Shown piece by piece: positions 36,433-44,912 of a stretch of DNA of 64,000 nt (position 1 is the stretch's first letter; each line of letters opens with the position of its first letter). Below the pieces are notes generated by a model that saw nothing but the letters and a program-made list of their open reading frames with translations, had not been told where the DNA came from and did no database searches. A program made the translations under genes and the position numbers. The DNA comes from Streptomyces sp. NBC_01244. GTDB taxonomy: Bacteria > Actinomycetota > Actinomycetes > Streptomycetales > Streptomycetaceae. Where the stretch lies: assembly GCF_035987325.1 (NCBI RefSeq), contig NZ_CP108490.1, positions 1-64,000 on the forward strand, written 5' to 3'.

Positions 36433-36633
36433 ATGACAACCCGATACGGCGAGCCTATACGTACGGCGCGCGAGACTACGTGCCCGAAGTGTGACCGGAA
36501 CGCATGGATGATCCACGTACGCGTGGTGGGCGAGATTGATGTCCGACGCTGCGAGGAGTGCGACGAGGAGGTCGAACTCGACCTCTGGGTGTATGCGAAG
36601 CCGAGCGAGGCGACGCTCCCTGGCGCCGGGTGA
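36433..36633 (+). CDS. Small zinc-ribbon protein (66 aa)
   Basis: Two CxxC knuckles, TTCPKCDRNAW and RRCEECDEEVE, 25 residues apart, typical of a zinc ribbon. ATG with AGGA upstream. Unknown role. Confidence 0.65.
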   Translation: MTTRYGEPIRTARETTCPKCDRNAWMIHVRVVGEIDVRRCEECDEEVELDLWVYAKPSEATLPGAG

Positions 36634-36754
36634 TGATCCGCATTTGGCGTTCATCGGGCCCGCTCGCCATCGGTTCGGCCAAGGTCCACCCGGCTGTCTG
36701 GATGCGGGCGAATGTTCAGGGATGGCGGCGCCGACAGCACTGACCTTTCGGTTC

Positions 36755-37033
36755 ATGGGGAGGGTGTCGGCGGAGAAGCGCTGGGCGGCCGTCGAACGGC
36801 TGTCCCGGCTACGGGAGGACGAGGCGCTGACCGCCGCGCACGTCCGTACGGTCGCGGACGCGCTGGAGGTCTCGGAGCGGACGGTGTGGCGGTGGCTCGC
36901 GCCGCCGAAGCCCGCCGGGCTGGCCGCGCGGCCCCGCTTTGAGCTGAGCGATGTACGGGCGCTGCCCGAGAGCAGTTCCCGCCCGGCTATAGTTACTCCT
37001 ACGAATCTCCTTGTGGGTGACCTCGCTCTCTGA
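36755..37033 (+). pseudogene. Transposase-type HTH, truncated (92 aa)
   Basis: The N-terminal segment VADALEVSERTVWRWLAPP is the helix-turn-helix that begins Mu/IS481-like transposases; the expected DDE core is missing and the frame ends at 37033. A remnant of an insertion element. Confidence 0.55.
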
Positions 37034-37108
37034 GTTTGAGGAACCCTGCCTGGTGGTTTGTGGTGAGGGGTCAGACGATTTTGCCCAAGCCGGTCCTCCG
37101 AGGCCGGT

Positions 37109-37126
37109 ACGGACCTTCGGGTCCGT
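37109..37126. terminator. UUCG-tetraloop hairpin
   Basis: ACGGACC-TTCG-GGTCCGT, 7 bp, in the gap between the transposase remnant and the 100-aa gene. Very stable as RNA. Terminator or structured leader. Confidence 0.45.
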
Positions 37127-37187
37127 GTCGTCTGGCCCCGACTTACTTTTCCGGGCTAGGCAGACTCTGCCTCTGCCATGCTGGCCC

Positions 37188-37490
37188 ATGGTCACGGACG
37201 GGCAGACGCCCCACACCGACCCCGACTCGGACCACCGCCTCTGCGGGATCTGCCCCGCGCTGCGGTACCCGCGCGAGCAGTTCGTGATCTACGACCGGCC
37301 GTGCCGCGAAGCACCCTTCGACCCCGCCGACGGACACCGGTACACCCTGGCCGGAGAGCCGGCGTGCGTCCATCCCCACAAGATCGGTACGCCGCCCGAC
37401 CGGTTCGCCCCTCCACCCGGGCCCCCGCCGAAATCCCCGGCACCACCCCGCCCACGCCGCTGGTGGTGGCCGGGTGCGGGCAGGTGGTGA
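37188..37490 (+). CDS. Hypothetical Pro-rich protein (100 aa)
   Basis: N-terminal half with Cys/His residues (HRLCGICPALRYPREQF); C-terminal 35 residues mostly Pro, Arg and Trp. No SD and no family, so support is modest. Confidence 0.4.
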   Translation: MVTDGQTPHTDPDSDHRLCGICPALRYPREQFVIYDRPCREAPFDPADGHRYTLAGEPACVHPHKIGTPPDRFAPPPGPPPKSPAPPRPRRWWWPGAGRW

Positions 37491-37652
37491 ACGACACCGG
37501 GGAGAACGTGGCGGTGGCGGCCATGGCATCAGGGTTGGCTCAGTGCGTTCTCACGGCCAGCGAGAGGCGGGGTCGGACCGGGCGGCATTCCGGGTTGTCG
37601 GCGCCGTCGTGCAGGATGGCCGAGACGATCATCCTGCACGGGGAGGAACTTC

Positions 37653-38000
37653 ATGGCCGACATCTGGGTACTCGGCACCCACCTGCACGAGGGCAGCTAC
37701 GGGTCCCTCGTCCGCGCCGACGCCATCACCCATCTACAGGCGTCCACGGAAAGGGTCACCGCCTCGCAGATCGGCTCCGAGGACACGGTGGTGCTGGCCC
37801 ACAAGGACAGCTTGGTTCTCGGCGGGCCCGCACCGGTCCTGCCCGAGGACTTCCACCTTGCGCTGCTGGCCATGATCAACGAGGCACGCAGGCAGGCCAG
37901 CGCCGGCGGCGATGGGGACCTTGTTGTCCTCGCCGACCTCGACGACAACAAGAAGTGGGACTGGTCGGTCTTTCCGCTCTCGGAGCTCTACACCGGGTGA
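37653..38000 (+). CDS. Hypothetical protein (115 aa)
   Basis: Well-formed small alpha/beta protein (MADIWVLGTHLHEGSYGSLV) preceded by GGGGAGGAAC. No family recognised. A stand-alone gene convergent with the RiPP-like cluster. Confidence 0.65.
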   Translation: MADIWVLGTHLHEGSYGSLVRADAITHLQASTERVTASQIGSEDTVVLAHKDSLVLGGPAPVLPEDFHLALLAMINEARRQASAGGDGDLVVLADLDDNKKWDWSVFPLSELYTG

Positions 38001-38067
38001 GCCGCACACCGGCGCCGTGCTGCCCCCGCCGTTGAAGGCCGGCTCCGCCGGGGAGGCGTCCGTCGGC

Positions 38068-38280
38068 TCACGTCCTTCGTGACGAGGCGAGGAGGTCGTC
38101 GGCGCCCTTCGCGATGAGGTTGCCGGCTACCTCGCTGCCGACTGCTTCCAGGGTGGTGCCCGTCCGCTCGGACGACAGCACGACGGAGCCGTCCGAGGCG
38201 TAGACGCGACCCGTCAGGCACACCGCCCCGGATCCGGCAGCTCGGTGATCTTGGCGAAGGTGAGTCTGGCCCCGCAGTGC
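38068..38280 (-). pseudogene. Fragment resembling HemC C-terminal domain
   Basis: Reverse strand encodes VCLTGRVYASDGSVVLSS, then VGSEVAGNLIAKGADDLL, like the C-terminal domain of hydroxymethylbilane synthase. The segment that should precede it (CGARLTFAKITELPDPG) is in another frame, indicating a frameshift near 38224. No N-terminal part exists. The resemblance is weak; treat as a probable decayed fragment. Confidence 0.35.
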
Positions 38281-38287
38281 GCGGCCC

Positions 38288-39544
38288 TCAGAGCGGGACC
38301 GGTGGGAGGTGGGCGACCGTACACGGAGCCTGATCATGTGCGCGGAAGCCGAAGCTGACGAGGATGACGCTCTCTCCGGCGCCCAGCGGCGTCCGGCCGT
38401 GTGGCGTGAGTGATCCGTCGAACACGACGCAGTCTCCCGGTGCGAGGTCGCATTCGCGGTAGCCGTCGGCGTTGATGAAGACGGTGCAGCTCACGGTGGG
38501 GGCCGTGGGGAGGCGCTCGTGCCCCAGGCACAGGATGAGGTTGGCCTCACCGAAGCCGAATTCGTCAACGTGGAAGTCGAGGAACTGGCCCTCCTCCAGG
38601 TAGGCGATGTAGACGCCGGTGTGAGGCTGCTCGACCTCCAGACCGGTGGACCGCGCTACGACGGCGGCGAGATCGACTTGCCTGGCGAAGCGGTTCGCCG
38701 CCTCGCCGACGGCCGCGTTCCACTTACCGTTGTGCAGGTACCCGTCGGCGGCCAGAGCCCTCTCGGCCTCCTCCGCCATGCCGGCGAGCAACTCGACGGG
38801 GAACGACTGATCACGCAGGTGGCATGGCCGCACCCGCTCGTGCGCGGTGAGATCGCGTACGGCGTCCCGGATAGCTGGAAACCCCTCCTCCCACCGGGCC
38901 GGTGCCCGGGCCGTGGTGCGGGACTGGAGCCACGCTGTCCACCGCCTGCTCCACTGTGCCGCTTCCGCGTCACCATCCGCCGGCGCGGCCGTGGCAGCGG
39001 ATGCGTGGCTGATCAGTAGCTCGACGCGGCCGAGTGCGGCCTGGGTGGATTCGATCAGCCCGGCGTCGCCCTTGGCGGTCCGCAGTCGCAGGGCTTCCTG
39101 TAGGTGGGCTCGGGCCGGCGCGAGGCTGCCCTGCTCCATGAGGTGCTTGCCGAGGTGCTGGAGGGCGAAGTCGACGAGTTCCGGGTGCTGGCCTCGGGCG
39201 CTGTCCAAGGCGCTGCGGTAGAGCACGTCAGCGGTCTCCACCTCACCGGTGTAGCGGTACGCGTCGCCGAGGTTGAGTTCGGTGGCGATGACGGCCCGGG
39301 TGTTGCCGCTGGCTTCTGCCAGGTCGAGCGCGCGGCGCAGGAACACGCGTGCGTCGTCGGGGTGGCCCAGGCTCATCAGACCGATGCCGGTCCACCGGGC
39401 CAGGACGCGGGCCCTGGCGATGTCCGCGCCTTCGGGGAGCGCCTGGAGTTCCTCGCGGATCTTCTCCACGGCGGTGGTCAACTGGTCGTGGTCGGTGGGG
39501 ACCATGCGCAAGTCATCACCCTGTGTGATGAGGTGCTGGAGCAC
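38288..39544 (-). CDS. TPR - 2-oxoglutarate/Fe(II) oxygenase (RiPP tailoring, putative)
   Basis: A 418-residue fusion. Residues about 20-180 are TPR-like helical pairs (DLAEASGNTRAVIATELNLG). Residues about 260-400 form a prolyl-4-hydroxylase-type double-stranded beta helix: FHVDEFGFGE gives the H-x-D iron ligands (His325, Asp327), SLTPHGRTPL gives the distal His382, with a nearby arginine. Distal gene of the precursor-HExxH operon, 32 bp after the HExxH stop. Likely hydroxylates the precursor peptide, the TPR part perhaps binding its leader. GTG start with GGGAGAG upstream. Confidence 0.75.
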   Translation of the reverse strand: MLQHLITQGDDLRMVPTDHDQLTTAVEKIREELQALPEGADIARARVLARWTGIGLMSLGHPDDARVFLRRALDLAEASGNTRAVIATELNLGDAYRYTGEVETADVLYRSALDSARGQHPELVDFALQHLGKHLMEQGSLAPARAHLQEALRLRTAKGDAGLIESTQAALGRVELLISHASAATAAPADGDAEAAQWSRRWTAWLQSRTTARAPARWEEGFPAIRDAVRDLTAHERVRPCHLRDQSFPVELLAGMAEEAERALAADGYLHNGKWNAAVGEAANRFARQVDLAAVVARSTGLEVEQPHTGVYIAYLEEGQFLDFHVDEFGFGEANLILCLGHERLPTAPTVSCTVFINADGYRECDLAPGDCVVFDGSLTPHGRTPLGAGESVILVSFGFRAHDQAPCTVAHLPPVPL

Positions 39545-39576
39545 TCATCTCTCCCTTCGGTTCCCGCTCGCCGGTG

Positions 39577-40503
39577 CTAGAGCCGGTCGGTCTGGTGACG
39601 CAGGTCGGCCAGCAGTTCTTGGCCGTGCACGGTGAAATGTTCATCCAGGAGTTCGAGCTGGCCCATGAGGTAGCGGACGGCCGGCATGCCCTCGTCGTAT
39701 GCGGCCTGGAAGCTTGCGCGCTCGCCCGCGGTCAGGTCGTCGCGGTCGAGTTCGGTCCGGCGGAACCGCAGGAGCTGGTTGTACACGCAGGTCGCGTGGA
39801 AGGCCCGGTCCACCTCCCAGAACTGGTTGCGGGCCACTCCCTGCGTAGCGCGCCACGCGATCTCGATCTTGGGGGAGGTCTTCGAGGAGTACCCGTCGGC
39901 GAAGACCTGGTGCGTCAGGACGTGGAAGCTGACCGACTGGTGGACCGCCTCGTGCAGGAGGTTCTCCGCCAGGAAGAGGTGGGACGGCTCCTGGCTGACG
40001 GTGTTTGGCGGGATGTGGTGCCGGGCCTTCTCGGAGAACACGATGATGTACGGCAGTGCCGGGTCGCTGGAGCTGGTCAGGGATGAGGTACGGACACCGG
40101 GCTTGAGCCCCACCCACAACAGGCCCCGGACGAACTCCTGCACGCGGGCGAAGCCTTCGGGGTGAGCCGAGGCCAGTCGCTCCAGTGCTTGGGTGAGTGC
40201 CACGCGGCGCCCGTCGGTGTGCTCGACGATCTCGTAGTCCGCCAGGCTGATCTCGCGGGCGATCTGCTCGGGCAGCTCGGCGCCGTACCAGTCGAAGCGG
40301 GCTCCGGCCGCGTGCACGCTGTCGCTGCTCAGGGTGCGGGCGTGCTCGGCGTAGGGGATGCCGGACTTCACGAGGCGTTCCATCAGGGCGAACGGCAGGG
40401 CCTGCTCGGCGTCGTCCTCACGCAGACGGATCAGTGCCGGGTCCTTGCGTCCGAGGTCGAAGAAGGAGCCGGTCTCTACGCGGGTGGCGATGGTGGTCGG
40501 CAT
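39577..40503 (-). CDS. HExxH-motif peptide hydroxylase-like protein (aKG-HExxH type, putative)
   Basis: A 308-residue protein with NLLHEAVHQS (His184, Glu185, His188) and a likely third ligand His236 in VDRAFHATCV. The zinc-protease-like motif without other protease features matches the HExxH proteins of peptide-modification loci that were reassigned as alpha-ketoglutarate-dependent peptide beta-hydroxylases (from memory). It lies directly downstream of a short repeat-containing peptide gene and upstream of a second oxygenase. SD AAGGAGAG precedes ATG 40501-40503. Confidence 0.7.
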   Translation of the reverse strand: MPTTIATRVETGSFFDLGRKDPALIRLREDDAEQALPFALMERLVKSGIPYAEHARTLSSDSVHAAGARFDWYGAELPEQIAREISLADYEIVEHTDGRRVALTQALERLASAHPEGFARVQEFVRGLLWVGLKPGVRTSSLTSSSDPALPYIIVFSEKARHHIPPNTVSQEPSHLFLAENLLHEAVHQSVSFHVLTHQVFADGYSSKTSPKIEIAWRATQGVARNQFWEVDRAFHATCVYNQLLRFRRTELDRDDLTAGERASFQAAYDEGMPAVRYLMGQLELLDEHFTVHGQELLADLRHQTDRL

Positions 40504-40562
40504 TGCGGGCTCTCCTTGGTCGAGATGTGCGGGTGGCGGAGCAGGCGGTGGTGGAGACCGGT

Positions 40563-40599
40563 GCGGGGCGCCTCGGGGTGAGTAGCCGAGACGCCCCGC
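40563..40599 (-). terminator. Attenuator-type hairpin between precursor and modifying genes
   Basis: A 14-bp stem (40563-40576 with 40586-40599, one G-U), 9-nt loop, no U-run. Located 38 bp after the precursor stop. Such partial terminators commonly keep precursor mRNA more abundant than the enzyme mRNA. Confidence 0.65.
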
Positions 40600-40637
40600 C
40601 ATGCCGCTAACGAGGTGGCATCAGGTCAGGACCGAGG

Positions 40638-40796
40638 TCAGACTGCGGTTCCCTCGGGCGCGAAGTCACCGTCCGGGACGGAGTGGTCCAGACGGCGCGT
40701 CAGGGACTCGACGGCCGTCTCCGGCTCGAAGACGCCGTCGGGGACCGAGTGGTCCAGACGCCGAGTCAGGTTGTTGATCTGGAGGCTGCTGGTCAT
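40638..40796 (-). CDS. Candidate RiPP precursor peptide (52 aa, two tandem repeats)
   Basis: Begins MTSSLQINN, then two 22-residue repeats: LTRRLDHSVPDG + VFEPET (residues 10-27) and LTRRLDHSVPDG + DFAPEGT (residues 32-50), ending Ala-Val. AGAGGAGC precedes the ATG (40794-40796). Short size, internal repeats, a hairpin after the stop and two putative oxygenases downstream fit a ribosomally made, modified peptide. Repeated Asp, His and Pro residues are plausible hydroxylation targets. No known precursor family recognised. Confidence 0.7.
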   Translation of the reverse strand: MTSSLQINNLTRRLDHSVPDGVFEPETAVESLTRRLDHSVPDGDFAPEGTAV

Positions 40797-40908
40797 GGTG
40801 GTGCTCCTCTCACGATGGGCGAGTGGTGCGACCCTCCCGGCGGGAGGGGGTTGTTCCCCCGCCTGTACCCGGTGCCTGCGAGGGCGGGCCGGGCGGGGAG
40901 TCTGTGGG

Positions 40909-41016
40909 TCAGCGGCTGGCGTTGCCCGCCACGGCGAGTGTGATGATCAGGGCGCTGACGGCGATCACGTAGACGAGGACAGCCAAACGCTGGCGCCACC
41001 CGCGTAACGGGCTCAC
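40909..41016 (-). CDS. Small hydrophobic protein (35 aa)
   Basis: GTG 41014-41016 overlaps the upstream stop (GTGA). Basic start (SPLRGWRQR) then one transmembrane helix (LAVLVYVIAVSALIITLAVA). Could be a membrane anchor, an immunity or export helper for the peptide, or a toxin-like peptide; nothing decides. Confidence 0.6.
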   Translation of the reverse strand: MSPLRGWRQRLAVLVYVIAVSALIITLAVAGNASR

Positions 41017-41234
41017 CGGACCACTTCGAGGTTGGTCGGGGCCGTGGACAGCTCCCGGCCGCCGGACGCGAGGCGGATGTAGGCGAGCCACACCGTCATC
41101 GGTCGGCCTTCGTAGTTGGGGACCTCCTCCTGGACGACGGCCATCAGTTGGCCCTCGGAGCCGCTGGCGATGTCCCGGACGCGCTTGCCGATGCGGGGGG
41201 CCGGCTCGTGCCCGAAGTAGTCCGCGGTGCTCAC
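41013..41234 (-). CDS. Hypothetical protein (73 aa)
   Basis: Beta-rich small protein (IASGSEGQLMAVVQEEVPNY, then GRPMTVWLAYIRLASGGREL). GTG overlaps the stop of the upstream gene; its own stop overlaps the next start. Part of a tightly coupled three-gene run. Confidence 0.65.
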   Translation of the reverse strand: MSTADYFGHEPAPRIGKRVRDIASGSEGQLMAVVQEEVPNYEGRPMTVWLAYIRLASGGRELSTAPTNLEVVR

Positions 41235-41455
41235 TGCTCCTCGGCCCCGTCGTCCTGGTCGTTGTCACGGCCTGCCGGGTCGATGCGGGCGGGCAGGGAG
41301 CCGAGTCTCTGCCAGCCGCGTTTCGTCCTCGCCATCAGGGCCGGGGAGGGCTGGCCGTACATCGCGGTGACGTCGGCGTCGACGGCGAAGGCGTCCCACG
41401 CAATGCGCTCGGCAGGCTGGTCTTCGAGGGGGCGGCGCGGCAGGGGCTGGGGCAT
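41231..41455 (-). CDS. Hypothetical protein (74 aa)
   Basis: First gene of the tiny-gene run: MPQPLPRRPLEDQPAERIAW, acidic C-terminus. ATG 41453-41455 with GAGGAG upstream. Divergent from the XRE-TPR regulator, which likely controls this operon. Function unknown. Confidence 0.6.
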   Translation of the reverse strand: MPQPLPRRPLEDQPAERIAWDAFAVDADVTAMYGQPSPALMARTKRGWQRLGSLPARIDPAGRDNDQDDGAEEQ

Positions 41456-41662
41456 GGCGCACTCCTCGGGCTGGAGGGGGCAGCGGGGCACCGTGCGACG
41501 TAGGGGACGGAGCGGCGCCCCGCTGCGAGGGGAGCACGTCCCGAAGCGGGTGCGCTGCTCCGGGGTGCAGTGATTAGTGAACGCCCCTGTACGGAAAGTG
41601 AGTACGGTAGGCGGGACAGCAACTCGTTCAATCCGTTCAAGATCGCTTGTAGGGGGCGCAAG

Positions 41663-43024
41663 TTGACGGAGAGCCGCACCCCGAACATCGCGCTGGCGGA
41701 GATCATTGCCGAGGCTGGAATCACCTATCACGCCCTGGCCAGGGAGATCCGCGCCGTTGCGGCCGAGGCCGGAGAGAAGCTGCATACCGCGCCGTCGGCC
41801 GTTTCCTCGTGGCTCGCCGGCGGTACACCGTCCGGCCAGACGCGCCAGTACATCGCCGAAGCTCTCACCAGAAAGATGAAGCGACGCGTGACGGTCGCCG
41901 AGATCGGTCTAGGCTGCGCAGGCATCGGGGAGCCCCTGGGCGCCGATCCGCTGGCCACCACCGCCGACCTCGGGAGATTCGTAATGCTCCGCCGCAGGGA
42001 TTTCCTGAACTCCGCCTTCGCCGCCGCTGCCGTCGGTCTTCCCCTGACCTACGACCACGAGGCCGTCGCCGCCACCCTGAAGGCCGCCACGTTCGGTGGG
42101 AGCGTCGGCGCCGAGGAAGTCGCGACGGTCCGGCAGCTCACCGAGATGTTCCGGAGCGTGGATGAGAAGATGGGCGGCGGCCACGGCCTGATCACGGTCA
42201 CCGCGTACCTGACCGACACCGTGGCGCCCATGCTCGAAGCCCGGTTCCCGTCGGACACGGTCCGCAAAGAGGCGTTCGGGGCGGCTGCCCAGTTGGCGAC
42301 GCTAGTGGGCTGGAAACACCACGACCTCGGCCGCGAGGGCCTCGCCCAGCGGTACTACCTGCTCGGGTACCAACTCGCCTGCGAAGCCGACCCGAACGGC
42401 CACGCAGCGTGGATGATGCGGGCCATGACGCACCAGGCCCTCGACCTCTACCACCCGGACTTTTGTGTGGAGCTGTCGGAGGAGGCGCTTCGGCGGGCGT
42501 CGGGGAAGGTCGACCGGCAGACCGAGGCGCTGCTGTTGGTGACCTGCGCCAGGGCCTACGGGAACAGCGGGGAGAGCCGGAAGGCTGCCGCTTCCTTGCT
42601 GGCAGCGGAGGACGCGCTGTCGGACACGCGGGATCCAGTGCCGTCGTACGCCGCGGCCTCGGGTCCGGTGGCGGCCGTGGTCGCCTCGCACACGGGCAAG
42701 ACCTTGACCGCGATGAAGGACTACGCGGCGGCCGAGCGGCACTACCGGACCGCGCTGGCGGCCCGTACGCCGGGCGCCTATCAGCGGGTGCACGGCTTGA
42801 CCATGGTCAACGTCGGTAAGTCGGTCGCGGCCCAGCACCGCCATGAGGAGGCCGTGGGCTTGTGGAGCCGGTCCTTGGACGTGATGGACGGCGTGGTCTC
42901 CGACCGGAGCAGGAAGGAGATCAAGGCCATCGGTTCGGTAGCGGCCGGCTACCGCAGGCGGGGTGTGAGCGGCGCGGGGAGTCTGGAGCAGCGGGCCGCG
43001 GAGATTCTGCGGGCCCAGGCGTGA
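41663..43024 (+). CDS. XRE-type regulator with TPR-like C-terminus
   Basis: A 453-residue regulator. N-terminal HTH (ALAREIRAVAAEAGEKLHTA then PSAVSSWLAGG), a hinge MLRRRDFLNSAFAAAAVG resembling a Tat signal about residue 108, then TPR-type helices. TTG 41663 is chosen because AGGGGG precedes it and the HTH starts soon after; GTG 41570 is the alternative. Paralogous in layout to 24560-25804. Divergent from the RiPP-like operon and coupled to the glycosyltransferase downstream (GTGA). Confidence 0.8.
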   Translation: MTESRTPNIALAEIIAEAGITYHALAREIRAVAAEAGEKLHTAPSAVSSWLAGGTPSGQTRQYIAEALTRKMKRRVTVAEIGLGCAGIGEPLGADPLATTADLGRFVMLRRRDFLNSAFAAAAVGLPLTYDHEAVAATLKAATFGGSVGAEEVATVRQLTEMFRSVDEKMGGGHGLITVTAYLTDTVAPMLEARFPSDTVRKEAFGAAAQLATLVGWKHHDLGREGLAQRYYLLGYQLACEADPNGHAAWMMRAMTHQALDLYHPDFCVELSEEALRRASGKVDRQTEALLLVTCARAYGNSGESRKAAASLLAAEDALSDTRDPVPSYAAASGPVAAVVASHTGKTLTAMKDYAAAERHYRTALAARTPGAYQRVHGLTMVNVGKSVAAQHRHEEAVGLWSRSLDVMDGVVSDRSRKEIKAIGSVAAGYRRRGVSGAGSLEQRAAEILRAQA

Positions 43025-43893
43025 CGTCGACGGTTGGTGTCGTGGTCCTGACCATGGGAGACCGCCCCCGGGAGCTGCAGGCGCTGGTGGAGTCGGTGCA
43101 AGTCCAGGAAGGCGATCCGGCTGCCGTCGTGGTCCTGGGCCAGGGCGTGAGGCTCCCCGGTCTGCCGGACGGGGTGGCGGCGGTCGAGCTGCCGGAGAAT
43201 CTGGGCATCCCCGGGGGGCGGAACGCCGGCGTGCGCTGGCTGCGCGAAAACGGCGGGGTGGACGTGGTGGTCGTCCTCGACGACGACGGACTGTTGCCCC
43301 GTACCGACACCCTGCGGATCGTCCGCGAAGCCTTCGTCGAGAACCCGCGCCTCGGGGTCGTGAGCTTCCGGATCGTGGACGAGGAGGGGCTGAGCCAGCG
43401 CAGGCACGTCCCCCGTCTCGGCGGTGCCGACCCGGCCTTGTCCGGCCCGGTCACGACGTTCCTCGGGGGCGCGCACGCCATCCGCATGGACGTGATCGAC
43501 CAGGTCGGCGAGTTCCCCGCGCAGTTCTTCTACGCTCACGAGGAGACTGACTTCGCGTGGCGCGCGCTGGATGCCGGGTGGGAGATCGGCTACCGGGCGG
43601 ACCTGGTGCTCCGGCACCCGCGCACCGAGGCGTCCCGCCACGCCGTCTACTACCGCAACACCGGCCGCAACCGGGTGTGGCTGGCGAAGCGTCGCCTGCC
43701 GGCCGTCCTGGTGCCGATCTACCTCGCCACGTGGGCGGCATACACGGTCGTGCAGCGGCCCCCGCTGTCGGGGCTCAGGGCGTGGTGGGGGGGGTTCTTC
43801 GAAGGGATTCGTGTGCCTTGCCCGCCGCGGCGTCCGATCCGGTGGCAGACGGTGTGGAAGATGACCCGGCTGGGCCGGCCCCCGGTGATCTGA
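43021..43893 (+). CDS. Glycosyltransferase family 2
   Basis: A 290-residue GT-A enzyme. VVVLGQGVRL and VVVVLDDDGLLPRTD supply the nucleotide-sugar binding strand and DxD motif. Near-C-terminal hydrophobic helix (VLVPIYLATWAAYTVV) suggests membrane association; rhamnosyl- or galactofuranosyl-transferases look similar. GTG overlaps the regulator's stop. May glycosylate the peptide product or a cell-surface polymer. Confidence 0.85.
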   Translation: MTSTVGVVVLTMGDRPRELQALVESVQVQEGDPAAVVVLGQGVRLPGLPDGVAAVELPENLGIPGGRNAGVRWLRENGGVDVVVVLDDDGLLPRTDTLRIVREAFVENPRLGVVSFRIVDEEGLSQRRHVPRLGGADPALSGPVTTFLGGAHAIRMDVIDQVGEFPAQFFYAHEETDFAWRALDAGWEIGYRADLVLRHPRTEASRHAVYYRNTGRNRVWLAKRRLPAVLVPIYLATWAAYTVVQRPPLSGLRAWWGGFFEGIRVPCPPRRPIRWQTVWKMTRLGRPPVI

Positions 43894-44073
43894 GTCAAAG
43901 CGCCATGGCCCAGTAGGCGATGCTCGTCCGGCAGCGGGGGCACCGCAGCCCGCACTCCCGTCGGTGACGCGATCGTGGCGCCGTTCAGCTTCCATTTTCA
44001 GGGCCGCAGCGTCCGTCTCACCCTGATCCCGGCTCAGCCGTAGCCGGTCACCAGGTTGACGCGTGCTGTGCCT

Positions 44074-44108
44074 CGACACGGCGGCAGTGGGACACTGCCG
44101 CCGTGTCG
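44074..44108. repeat. 16-bp perfect inverted repeat over a start codon
   Basis: Arms 44074-44089 and 44093-44108, loop GGA. The GTG start of the next gene (44103-44105) lies inside the second arm. Confidence 0.6.
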
Positions 44109-44693
44109 GGATTCGCGAGGGATACGAAGTACTACGGCAACCGTCTCGTGTACGAGCCGCTGGAGAGCAAGTGGAGCCGCTATCACGCCATGCACTGCGG
44201 GTGCGGGCAGGACTGGCTTGCAGTCCACGCCGTCCCCGCCGGGTTCACCGTCCTGCCCCGGGGGAAGACCGGCTACTACGCTCTGGTGGGCCCCGGGCTG
44301 ACCGAGGACGTGGACGAGTCGGCGCTGACGACCAACGCCCTGTGGGAGGCCGTCACCGGCAAGGCCGGCGAGGGCTGGGTGGAGACCGTGCAGGTGATGG
44401 ACCGCAGCGAGGCGGCGGAGAAGAAGCGCAAAGCGGAGAACGACGCCGCGTACGCCGACCGGCGCGAACGCTCCGCCCAGTCGAAGAAGGACCCCGCCAG
44501 CCCGGCTCAGCTGAAGTACCTAGACACCCTCGTCGCCAAGGCCGGGCCCGAACGGTTCGACACCGCGTTCAACGCAGCCGTCAAGGGCACCGGTGTCGCA
44601 CCGCGCGACACCGAGGAGCAGACGCAGGCGGCGCTGGGGCGGCTGACCAAGACAGCGGCCCGCAAACTCATCACCGCACTCCTCGGCCCCTGA
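44103..44693 (+). CDS. Hypothetical protein (196 aa)
   Basis: Cys/His start (YHAMHCGCGQDWLAVHAV), a Lys/Glu-rich linker, then a small helical domain (DPASPAQLKYLDTLVAKAG) typical of proteins in actinobacterial plasmids. The GTG start has no SD and lies within a hairpin, so translation may be leaderless or the true start may differ slightly. Confidence 0.6.
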   Translation: MSGFARDTKYYGNRLVYEPLESKWSRYHAMHCGCGQDWLAVHAVPAGFTVLPRGKTGYYALVGPGLTEDVDESALTTNALWEAVTGKAGEGWVETVQVMDRSEAAEKKRKAENDAAYADRRERSAQSKKDPASPAQLKYLDTLVAKAGPERFDTAFNAAVKGTGVAPRDTEEQTQAALGRLTKTAARKLITALLGP

Positions 44694-44912
44694 CGGACGG
44701 TCCATCGCGGGGGTCGGCAGAGTGTCCAAGGACAGCTCCCTGGACACTCCGGCCCCAATCCCCAGGCCAGCGGCTCGTCGCGTTGGCACACTGGGAGGGG
44801 ACGATCGCTCTACGCCACGCCACGCCACGCCCCGGCCGACCTCACGGACGCCGAGGCCCTGGCCGCGCTGGAGGCCGCCGGATACGACGCCGACGTCATC
44901 CGCGAGTACGCC

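Noticed and set aside
43894..44070. Possible reverse-strand zinc-ribbon gene (CGLRCPRCRTSIAYWAMAL)
   Set aside because: No start in frame; needs a frameshift to join MEAERRHDRVTD. Left as probable debris.
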